From: Clostridia bacterium
GTDB lineage: Bacteria; Bacillota; Clostridia; UBA1381
Direction: 5' to 3'
NCBI GenBank assembly: GCA_017621875.1
Contig: JAGASE010000009.1
Span: forward strand, 1-53,330
DNA: 53,330 nucleotides
The position numbers and the translations under genes are program-made. A model generated the notes under the pieces. The model saw nothing but the letters and a program-made list of their open reading frames with translations. It was not told where the DNA came from and did not search any database. Shown here one piece after another: positions 33,480 through 40,510 of this stretch; position 1 is the stretch's first letter; the number at the start of each line of letters is the position of its first letter.

Positions 33480-34430
33480 ATGCCTCATTTTTCAAATGAA
33501 AACAAATTTATTCCCGTCCCGGCGGAGTTTATCCGGGAGCTGCTTCCGCAGGCAAACGCTACCTTTGTTAAGGTTTACCTGTATCTTTTAATGCTTGCCG
33601 ACGAAAATTCCAATGCGGAATTTGCCGACATTGCCGAGACGCTCGGGCTTTTGGAAAGCGACCTTATGCACGCAATCAAATATTGGGAAAGCCTCGGAGT
33701 TATCTTTAAAAACGGTGACAGCTTCAGCTTTTCAGCAAAAGGCATACCGCCTGTGCAAAGCACCGACGCCGCAGCACAGGATACTTCTGCTCACCCAAGA
33801 GTTGAAAATCTTGCAGAAATTATCGAGGGCGATAAAAGTCTTTCGGATATGTTTATGCTGTCGCAAGAAATCCTGGGAAAAACAATCACCGAGCGTGATA
33901 TGGAGACGATTTATTGGTTCTATTCCGACCTCAAAATGTCGGTCGAGGTTATTCTTCTTCTTTTGGAATACTGTGTTTCCAAGGGTAAAAATAGGCTCAG
34001 CTACATAGAAAAGGTTGCGGTTTCATGGAATGAAATGGGACTTAACACATCGGAAAGTGTTGCTCTTTATATAAAAAATGAGGAGCAAAAAACGGGATTT
34101 TTGTATTCAATCCGCAAAATTATGGGGATTGCCGACAGAAGCCTCAGTCAGATTGAGGAAAAATATCTTACAAAATGGCACGAGGAGCTTGGCATGAGCG
34201 AGGAAATGATTGCCCTTGCATACGAATACTGCATAATTCAGACTGCAAAGCTCTCCTTCCCGTACATGGATAAAATTATTACCAGATGGCATAAAAACAA
34301 CATTTTCACCCTGCCCGCAGCTGAGGAGGATAACCGCAATTTCAAAAACCGTGCAAAACGCGAGGAAACCGCGTTTTCGGATAACTCTTATGACCATGCG
34401 GATTTGGAGAAGCTCACGCGGAACAATTAA
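33480..34430 (+). CDS. DnaD-domain replication protein
   Basis: A 316-aa cytoplasmic protein. The N-terminal part (FIPVPAEFIRELLPQANATFVKVYLYLLML) is a winged-helix-like domain, and two DnaD/DnaB-II-type helical domains follow (ITERDMETIYWFYSDLKMSVEVILLLLEYC at about 150 and a second copy near 235, SQIEEKYLTKWHEELGMSEEMIALAYEYC). DnaD helps load the helicase during replication restart; double-domain relatives are common in clostridia. Start at ATG 33480 after GGAGAG; an earlier ATG at 33426 lies within the rpoB promoter. The usual downstream dnaC is absent. Confidence 0.82.
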   Translation: MPHFSNENKFIPVPAEFIRELLPQANATFVKVYLYLLMLADENSNAEFADIAETLGLLESDLMHAIKYWESLGVIFKNGDSFSFSAKGIPPVQSTDAAAQDTSAHPRVENLAEIIEGDKSLSDMFMLSQEILGKTITERDMETIYWFYSDLKMSVEVILLLLEYCVSKGKNRLSYIEKVAVSWNEMGLNTSESVALYIKNEEQKTGFLYSIRKIMGIADRSLSQIEEKYLTKWHEELGMSEEMIALAYEYCIIQTAKLSFPYMDKIITRWHKNNIFTLPAAEEDNRNFKNRAKREETAFSDNSYDHADLEKLTRNN

Positions 34431-34480
34431 TTGCGAAAGCTTTTGCGTATTGCGGCTTAAAAAATATATCTTAACAAAAG

Positions 34481-34504
34481 AATCCACCCTCGAAAGGGTG
34501 GATT
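34481..34504 (+). terminator. Terminator of the DnaD-like gene
   Basis: A 10-bp stem AATCCACCCT / AGGGTGGATT with a CGAA loop and a short T-run. Confidence 0.75.
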
Positions 34505-34597
34505 TTGTGCGTCTAAAATCAAACATTACGAATTGATTTTTATATTGGTAATAGTCGTTTGTTTCGTAATTGAATGTGCAGGAGATTTCCCTATATT

Positions 34598-34626
34598 AAA
34601 AAAGACGCACAGACGAGCCGTGCGTC
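34598..34626 (-). terminator. Terminator of the 6S RNA transcript
   Basis: GACGCAC (34604-34610) pairs with GTGCGTC (34620-34626), with six T on the minus strand (34598-34603). Confidence 0.75.
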
Positions 34627-34649
34627 CGAAAAACGCCGACTCATGTTTT

Positions 34650-34819
34650 GCAACCATTTCAATATGTGGGAAATCCCAGACTTGAAACCACAAGCTTTCG
34701 GCATTTTTTCCTTACCATTCTTGTAGTTTCAAGTGTCATCTGGTACCCAAAAAAAGAGACCCAATGGTCTTAATATTAACTTGTTCATTCCCGTATGTTG
34801 TCATACTGAAATGGTTGCT
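34650..34819 (-). ncRNA. ssrS: Probable 6S RNA
   Basis: About 170 nt, with its own strong promoter and terminator and no coding frame. The ends pair in a 12-bp closing stem (GCAACCATTTCA / TGAAATGGTTGC). The middle forms a long terminal hairpin (ACTTGAAACTACAAG / CTTGTGGTTTCAAGT) with an unpaired central zone holding a small GACC/GGTC hairpin. Closing stem, central bubble and terminal stem are the 6S architecture; 6S RNA binds the housekeeping RNA polymerase holoenzyme and lowers transcription in stationary phase. The assignment rests on structure; no alignment could be made. Confidence 0.65.
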
Positions 34820-34824
34820 ATTAT

Positions 34825-34853
34825 ATTATACACCATCTTTTTGAATTTGTCTA
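34825..34853 (-). promoter_or_regulatory. Promoter of the probable 6S RNA
   Basis: Minus-strand TAGACA (34848-34853), 17 nt, TATAAT (34825-34830), placing the start near 34819, at the first base of the closing stem. Confidence 0.75.
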
Positions 34854-35046
34854 TATCTGTTTGAAGATTATTTTTCGCATAATCGGACATTTTGCGACAT
34901 TTGCCGCCATACAGCGACAAAAAACAACGGTGATTTCACGGAAAGAAAAAAATTCTTTCCTATTTTATTAAAAGTGCGGCAACGTTCCATATATTTTGCG
35001 TTGCGGTCAAAAAAAGAGGACGACCACAACGTCGTCCCTGTACCGA

Positions 35047-35643
35047 TTATTTTGTCGCAACACCCACTGCCTCTTTTGCAAGTGCGTCCGCCATATCGTT
35101 ATATTTGTCGCCCGAATGACCTTTCACCTTAACAAATTTCACCGAAACCCTCTGCGAAAGCTCGTCAAACAGCCTTTTATACGCCTTTGTGCCTTCCCTG
35201 TTGGTTTTCCATCTGCCCTCTGCCCATGCGGCTATTCCCTCGTAGTCATAATATATCTCGACCGCATCAATACCATGCTCCACGCAGTATTTTATAACAA
35301 ATTCCGCACCCTTTATCTCGCCGGCAACATTCCGCATCGCGGCAAGCTCTGCGTCCGCAAATTTTTCCGCAAAGGTCAGCATTTCGCCACCGCAAAAAAG
35401 CACCGCTCCAAAGGAAAATTCACAGGTCGATATGTTATAGCTGCCGTCCACATACGCCCGAACGGTTGCCGCTCCGCTGTCCTGTGGCTCGGTATCGGCT
35501 ACTCCCAAATACTCCTCCGCCGCACTCTTTGTCGGAAAGGATTTATATTCAGCACCCGAAAATCCGTCAACCTGTGCCTTGCACTCGTCCCAGCTTTCAA
35601 ATATTCCGTTTTTTCTGCCGTTTTTTACTGCATAATATTTCAT
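35047..35643 (-). CDS. rnhA: Ribonuclease H with N-terminal viroplasmin domain
   Basis: A 198-aa RNase H1-type enzyme that cuts RNA in RNA:DNA hybrids. An N-terminal viroplasmin/hybrid-binding domain (YYAVKNGRKNGIFESWDECKAQVDGFSGAEYKSF) is followed by the catalytic domain; the first catalytic Asp is in RAYVDGSYN, with the later acidic residues in GEIKGAE, YYDYEG and KYNDMADALAKEA. The length fits the Firmicute form of this protein. Nothing is broken. Confidence 0.92.
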   Translation of the reverse strand: MKYYAVKNGRKNGIFESWDECKAQVDGFSGAEYKSFPTKSAAEEYLGVADTEPQDSGAATVRAYVDGSYNISTCEFSFGAVLFCGGEMLTFAEKFADAELAAMRNVAGEIKGAEFVIKYCVEHGIDAVEIYYDYEGIAAWAEGRWKTNREGTKAYKRLFDELSQRVSVKFVKVKGHSGDKYNDMADALAKEAVGVATK

Positions 35644-35696
35644 ACACTTCTCCCGAAAACTAAACAGGGCGGCAAAGCCGCCCCTTTTTTGAGTTA

Positions 35697-36545
35697 TTAT
35701 TCCTCTGTTATCTCTTCTGTTTCGCCTGCTGCGTCACCTTCAGCACCTGCTTCGGTTTCTGTTTCAGCATCGTCCGCTGTTTCTGCCTCAGCCGCAGCTG
35801 CTGCCGCCTCTGCCTCCTGAGCCTCACGAGCTTCCTTCTGCTTTGTATCAACTATGGCACGCAGTTCTTTCCACTTTGTTTCGCCTGTAACCTCATCGCC
35901 AAGTCCATACTCTGCCTTGAAAGAGTCTATGTTGGATTCACCTACATAATTAATAAGTGCAATTTCGCCCTCAGCCTCGCCCCAGGTCGTTTCCTCTGTT
36001 ACCTCTGCAGGAATATTCAGGGTTGTCTTTAAGGTTTCAAAATCCATTCCGTACATTTCTGCAATCTTGCCTGCCGGAATGCTGTAATAAGCAGCCGCCT
36101 CGGTTGTATCAGCCGGCATGTCCTCAGGAAGTCCGTACATCTCCAAAAATTCGGAAAGCTCCATTCCCTGTGCGTCTATCAAATCCTGAACGGTTTTTCC
36201 GCTGATGTCAACATAACCAAGTCTGTTGTACTTATTAAATTCCATTGTTGATGTAATCATAGCCACTGCAACAATAACCACTGCCGCAATAACTGCGATT
36301 ATTGCCTTCGCCTTTGACTTAGGTGCTGCAGCTTCTATAGCAGGCTCTGTTATTTCCGCAGCCTCCTCAATTACTTCTTCGGCAGCCTCTGCAACATCTT
36401 CCGCAGCTGCGGCAACCTCGGCTGCAGCCTCCTCAGTTTCCTGTGCAAGCTCCTCGGCTGCTTCTACAGTCTCCTCTGCAGCTTCTGTTACTTCTTCAGT
36501 AATATCCTCAGGCATTTTTCCAAATTCATTCAAATTCTTATCCAT
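35697..36545 (-). CDS. Ala/Glu-rich membrane protein with three 37-residue repeats (A)
   Basis: A 282-aa protein. Residues 1-75 are an acidic Ala/Glu-rich cytoplasmic region, then one membrane helix (AIIAVIAAVVIVAVAMI), then an outer part with three tandem units of about 37 residues (starting at TVQDLIDAQGM, KIAEMYGMDFE and INYVGESNID), each like hh..GM..-F...YGLP--T--T.W.EA. The tail is again Ala/Glu/Thr-rich low complexity. It has a paralogue just upstream (36563-37201). Similar short helical repeats occur at the end of some clostridial membrane proteins; function unknown. AAGGAGAAG precedes the start. Confidence 0.7.
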   Translation of the reverse strand: MDKNLNEFGKMPEDITEEVTEAAEETVEAAEELAQETEEAAAEVAAAAEDVAEAAEEVIEEAAEITEPAIEAAAPKSKAKAIIAVIAAVVIVAVAMITSTMEFNKYNRLGYVDISGKTVQDLIDAQGMELSEFLEMYGLPEDMPADTTEAAAYYSIPAGKIAEMYGMDFETLKTTLNIPAEVTEETTWGEAEGEIALINYVGESNIDSFKAEYGLGDEVTGETKWKELRAIVDTKQKEAREAQEAEAAAAAAEAETADDAETETEAGAEGDAAGETEEITEE

Positions 36546-36562
36546 TTTATCTTCTCCTTGTA

Positions 36563-37201
36563 TTATTCACCATCTGCTTCTGCAGACTCTGTTTCTTCTG
36601 TTTCTGCTGTCGCTCCGTCAGCCGCCATCTGCTCCTGAATAGCCATGATTGCTTCCTCGTATGTCATGTCCTCGGTAATACTCTCCGGCAGTCCGTTCTG
36701 CTCTGCAAATTCATCAAAGCTCATTCCGCTCTGCTCTGCAATCTTGCTCATCGGAACCAGCATCTGTGCCTCCTGCCAGTTTGTATCGTTGGCAAGCTGC
36801 TCAATGCCATATTCAGCCTTCAGCTCATCTGCTGTCTTTTCCTCAAACTTAGCATAGCTGTCAATCGTGAACTGTGCATACATCTCGTCTGCAGTGCTCT
36901 CTGCAGTAAGACCAAGCTCTGTCATTCCGCAATTTGCCAAAAGCTCCTCTGCGGTTATTCCGCGGCTTTCTGCCAAATCAGCAATGGTCTGGGTTTCTGC
37001 TGCATTGGACGAAGCATCCTCACTCGCAGTCGGAAGCTCGGACTTAATCTTGTCATACGATGCATATGCACCAAGTCCTGCTACCGCAGCAATCACAACC
37101 GCAATTACTATGTTTGATAATACCTTCTTAGGATTTTTCTCTGTCTTCTTTATCTCTGATGCCATTTCTTTTCTGTTACGCTTTGCACGTCTTTCGCTCA
37201 T
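36563..37201 (-). CDS. Membrane protein with three 37-residue repeats (B), paralogue of the next gene
   Basis: A 212-aa protein. A basic N-terminus (SERRAKRNRKEM) leads to one membrane helix (IVIAVVIAAVAGLGAYASY) and an outer part with three repeats of about 37 residues (TIADLAESRGITAEELL, TIDSYAKFEEKTADELKAEYG, KIAEQSGMSFDEFAEQNGLP). Start ATG 37201 follows AGGGAGAAAG; a longer frame to 37234 is not supported. It has the same layout as the adjacent paralogue at 35697-36545, and the two were probably made by gene duplication. The outer domain could bind a partner or wall component (inference). Confidence 0.7.
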   Translation of the reverse strand: MSERRAKRNRKEMASEIKKTEKNPKKVLSNIVIAVVIAAVAGLGAYASYDKIKSELPTASEDASSNAAETQTIADLAESRGITAEELLANCGMTELGLTAESTADEMYAQFTIDSYAKFEEKTADELKAEYGIEQLANDTNWQEAQMLVPMSKIAEQSGMSFDEFAEQNGLPESITEDMTYEEAIMAIQEQMAADGATAETEETESAEADGE

Positions 37202-37294
37202 AAATCTTTCTCCCTTCGTTTTAGTGAAAAACATTACACCTTTAACTATACCACCTTTTTACACAAATTGCAACAGAAATTTTTAAACAGTTTG

Positions 37295-37849
37295 TTAATT
37301 ATTGCTTTTTATATACAAAAACTTCTGATTTATAAGGCTCTCTTCACCGTTTTTATATTTTAAAAGCTCGCGATGTGTTTCCTTTAAATCCGCCGCGAGG
37401 TACACCGCCAAAAACAGTCCGCACAAGAGCTTTGACGTGCCCGGAAGGCTCAAAATCCAGCCGCGGCACAAGGGATGCAGCACCTTCGCGAAGGCTATAT
37501 TCAAAAATCCCCAAAGCGTTGAATAAAAGAGGCTCACACCGCCCATAAAATTTATCCGAAGTCCCGAATAATCCCACCATTTTACGCCGTACAGCTTTAA
37601 GGAAAGCAGGTAAAACATCAGCTCTACCGCACTCACCGTCAAAAAACCGTTGCAGAAAAGCAGCAGCGGATTTTGGATTTCACCGTTCACCGCGGCAAGC
37701 ATAAGTGCCGCAATTCCGTAAACAGGGCAAAGCGGCAGATTTAGCAGCGTTCGCTTTGAAATATATTTTTTATGCAGCACGTAATAGTATGCATTTTCCA
37801 TCACGCACCCGAAAAAGGAATAAAGCACGAACAATAAAAAAACTTCCAT
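37295..37849 (-). CDS. Putative ABC-transporter type IV (CmpB-like) membrane protein
   Basis: A 184-aa protein with about five membrane helices. The opening LYSFFGCVMENAYYYVL, then RTLLNLPLCPVYGIAALML and WWDYSGLRINFMGGVSLFY, match PF06541-type small membrane proteins of Firmicutes, whose function is not established. The upstream and downstream genes give no operon clue. Confident as a membrane protein; moderately confident of the family. Confidence 0.7.
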   Translation of the reverse strand: MEVFLLFVLYSFFGCVMENAYYYVLHKKYISKRTLLNLPLCPVYGIAALMLAAVNGEIQNPLLLFCNGFLTVSAVELMFYLLSLKLYGVKWWDYSGLRINFMGGVSLFYSTLWGFLNIAFAKVLHPLCRGWILSLPGTSKLLCGLFLAVYLAADLKETHRELLKYKNGEESLINQKFLYIKSNN

Positions 37850-37889
37850 AATATAATCCCTCCTGTGGATTATTATGGAAGCTTTCAGC

Positions 37890-38696
37890 TTATTTTATAA
37901 GTGAAAAATACGCGATTACTATAACGCCAAGGGCTATTCTGTACCAGCCGAACGGCTTGAAATTATGCTTTTTCACAAAATCGACAAGAAACTTTATCGC
38001 ACACATCGATACTGCATATGCAACCACCATACTTGTAATCAGCACCGCGATATCCGTTCCGCCGATTACTCCGTCGTATGTGGCGATTTTTAAAAGACTC
38101 ACGCCGAACATAACCGGAATTGCCAGGAAAAACGAAAACTCCGCCGCAACCTCACGCGAGCAGCCGATTATCATTGCTCCGAGAATTGTCGCACCCGAAC
38201 GCGAAGTCCCCGGAATTATCGAAAGCACCTGAAACATTCCTATTATAAGTGCCGTTTTATATGTCATTTCGCTGATTGACGTTACCCGATTTTTCGCCTT
38301 TGCGTTTTCCGCAATCAAGAAGCCAAATCCGTATATTATCAGCATTGCCGATACAACCTGCCAGTTTTCAAACCGCTCCATGTAGTCGTTAAGCAAAAGT
38401 CCGATTACCGCCGCCGGAACACACGCCGCGATTACCTTAAACCACATCTGCCAGGTTTCCTGCTTTTCCTCCGCCGTTTTTGAGGGCGAGAAGGGATTGA
38501 GCTTTTTAAAATACAGCGTCACAACCGCCAGTATCGCTCCCAACTGAATTACATACAAAAACAAATCCGACGAGGTAAACCCCGTGTTTGCGATAAACTC
38601 ATTCACCAGAATCATATGCCCGGTTGAGCTTATCGGCAGCCATTCGGTTATTCCCTCTACAATTCCCAAAAATACCGCTTTAAAAAATTCAACCAT
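37890..38696 (-). CDS. uppP: Undecaprenyl-diphosphatase
   Basis: A 268-aa membrane enzyme (BacA family) that dephosphorylates undecaprenyl pyrophosphate to recycle the lipid carrier for wall synthesis; raised activity gives bacitracin tolerance. Family motifs: GIVEGITEWLPISSTGHMIL (residues 12-31) and PGTSRSGATILG, with the catalytic Glu, Ser and Arg. It overlaps the next upstream gene by 8 bases and is likely translationally coupled to it. Confidence 0.95.
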   Translation of the reverse strand: MVEFFKAVFLGIVEGITEWLPISSTGHMILVNEFIANTGFTSSDLFLYVIQLGAILAVVTLYFKKLNPFSPSKTAEEKQETWQMWFKVIAACVPAAVIGLLLNDYMERFENWQVVSAMLIIYGFGFLIAENAKAKNRVTSISEMTYKTALIIGMFQVLSIIPGTSRSGATILGAMIIGCSREVAAEFSFFLAIPVMFGVSLLKIATYDGVIGGTDIAVLITSMVVAYAVSMCAIKFLVDFVKKHNFKPFGWYRIALGVIVIAYFSLIK

Positions 38697-39315
38697 TAGC
38701 CTGTTCCTTCTTCATTACAAACGCTTTTATTACCTCTGCCGCACCGTCTGTACCGATAAGCCCGGTATTGATGCACAGGTCATAGCTTGAAAGACTGCCC
38801 CATGTGCGGTCGGTGTAATAATTATAATAGGTTTTACGCGTTTTGTCGATTTTTACGATTTTATCCTTCGCCTGCTTCGGTGCAAGGTCGTAAATGCCCG
38901 ATATACGCTTAATTTTACTGTCCATGTCAGAGTATGTAAACACACGCACAAGGCTTTCTGTGTCCTCAAGAATATAGTCGGCACAGCGTCCCACAAATAT
39001 GCAAGCACCCTTTGCCGCCAACTCCTTTATAGCCTTGGACTGGTTTATAAAAACCTTATCGTTTATAGGCATATCATACTGCATAGCATCGCTTACGCCT
39101 CTTAAGCCTCCGCTTGTTATCAATGAATACAAAAGGCTGTCGGTAGCCTTTTCATCAGCTTTTTTCACAACATCAAGGTGCAGGTTTGAATCCTTTGCCA
39201 CCATTTCTACAATTTCCTCGTCGTAAAGCGGTATTCCCAAAAGCTCGGAAAGCTTTTTTCCTACTTCCCTTCCGCCGCTTCCGTATTGTCTTCCGATTGT
39301 TACTATTGTTTTCAT
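38689..39315 (-). CDS. Cytidylate-kinase-like protein
   Basis: A 208-aa P-loop protein of the cytidylate kinase-like family (PF13189 type). The nucleotide-binding loop is GRQYGSGGREVGKKL at residues 8-22, and ACIFVGRCADYIL and IYDLAPKQAKDKI fit the family. It may phosphorylate CMP or another small substrate; clostridia often have this protein beside a true Cmk. It overlaps uppP by 8 bases. Confidence 0.85.
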   Translation of the reverse strand: MKTIVTIGRQYGSGGREVGKKLSELLGIPLYDEEIVEMVAKDSNLHLDVVKKADEKATDSLLYSLITSGGLRGVSDAMQYDMPINDKVFINQSKAIKELAAKGACIFVGRCADYILEDTESLVRVFTYSDMDSKIKRISGIYDLAPKQAKDKIVKIDKTRKTYYNYYTDRTWGSLSSYDLCINTGLIGTDGAAEVIKAFVMKKEQANG

Positions 39316-39392
39316 TCTGTTGCCTCCTTTTCTTTTTGTAGAACTGTTAAAATCTGTCTTTATTTATATTATACCTTTCGGCTCTTTTTCTG

Positions 39393-39938
39393 TCAATATA
39401 ATTTTTGGTAAACAATCAGCAGCTTTTTTACACGCTGCACATACCTTTTTGTTTCACCGTACGGGATTTCGTAAAGCGTCACGCCGTCTGCCGAATACCT
39501 TTTATCACCAAGCCACGAGGACACATTTCCCATGCCGGCATTATATGCAGCAAGTGCGGTCTCGGTATTTTTATAAAGCTGCCTGAGATACGATAAATAG
39601 TAGCAGCCCATTTTTATATTGGTTTCGGGGTCCTCCACCATATCCGCATGATATTCAAGCTCCAGCTTTTCGGCAATCCACCTCGCCGTATCATCGGTAA
39701 TCTGCATAAGTCCCCTCGCAACGCCCGAATGAGCCGCATGGTCAAAGCTGCTCTCGGCACGTATCACAGCCATAACAAGATATTTATCCAGCTTATATTC
39801 TTCGGAATATTTCTCGATATACCCCTCGTATTTAAGCGGAAAAAATCTGTCCAAAAGCTTTTGATACGACCACTTTGCAATCGGCACAAGTGCCGCGACT
39901 ACAGCCAGCAGCAGCAAAAATTTTATAAATTTTCTCAT
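39393..39938 (-). CDS. Membrane-anchored lytic transglycosylase
   Basis: A 181-aa protein with an N-terminal signal anchor (FIKFLLLLAVVAALVPI) and a soluble-lytic-transglycosylase domain. The catalytic Glu is in MAVIRAESSFD (about residue 62), followed by ARGLMQITDDTA and ALAAYNAGMGNVSSWL. It cleaves glycan strands of peptidoglycan outside the membrane to make 1,6-anhydro ends. The 4-base overlap with coaE (39935-39938) indicates one transcript. Confidence 0.93.
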   Translation of the reverse strand: MRKFIKFLLLLAVVAALVPIAKWSYQKLLDRFFPLKYEGYIEKYSEEYKLDKYLVMAVIRAESSFDHAAHSGVARGLMQITDDTARWIAEKLELEYHADMVEDPETNIKMGCYYLSYLRQLYKNTETALAAYNAGMGNVSSWLGDKRYSADGVTLYEIPYGETKRYVQRVKKLLIVYQKLY

Positions 39939-40510
39939 TCCTCAATCCTTTTTAAAATACTGTCGATATCAAACGTATCGCCGTTATTGTAAATCACAAA
40001 ATCGCAGTTTTCAAGATAAAAGCCGTCCTCCTGCTGTGCATTTATTCTTGCCTCAGCCTCGCCATCAGAGAGTCCGTCACGCAGCATGATGCGTTTTTTC
40101 CGAACTGCCTTATCTGCCAGAACGCCCACCAGCATATCGCATTTGATTCCGCTCTCGATAAGCACCGCTCCATCTACACATACGATTTCGCTTTCTTCCT
40201 TCTCAATCTTATTATATATGCTTGCAAGAATATATTTATGAGTTATTTCGTTCAGCTTTTTCAGCATTTTTTCGTCCGAAAAGACAATTTCCGCCAATTT
40301 TTTTCGGTTAAGCTCGCCGTCCGAAAGAATTTCGCTGCCGAAACATTCCGCAGCCTCTAAAAGACAGGGTTGTCCCTTTTGCATAACCTCGCGTGCGACA
40401 ATATCCGCGTCAATCACAGGTATTCCTCTTTCCCGCAGAAGTCCGCTAAGATAGCTCTTGCCGCAGCCTGAGCCGCCGGTTATTCCGATAACCTTTTTAT
40501 TTTGCGTCAT
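39935..40510 (-). CDS. coaE: Dephospho-CoA kinase
   Basis: A 191-aa enzyme that phosphorylates dephospho-CoA in the last step of CoA synthesis. Walker A is GITGGSGCGKSYL (residues 9-21); further motifs are PVIDADIVAREV and IYNNGDT. Length is normal. It overlaps polA by 14 bases and the transglycosylase by 4 bases. A polA-coaE neighbourhood is common in Firmicutes. Confidence 0.95.
   Translation of the reverse strand: MTQNKKVIGITGGSGCGKSYLSGLLRERGIPVIDADIVAREVMQKGQPCLLEAAECFGSEILSDGELNRKKLAEIVFSDEKMLKKLNEITHKYILASIYNKIEKEESEIVCVDGAVLIESGIKCDMLVGVLADKAVRKKRIMLRDGLSDGEAEARINAQQEDGFYLENCDFVIYNNGDTFDIDSILKRIEE

Noticed and set aside
35957..36642. Ser/Ala-rich frames on the plus strand opposite the repeat proteins
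   Set aside because: They mirror the Ala/Glu-rich codons of the real minus-strand genes and have no ribosome site.
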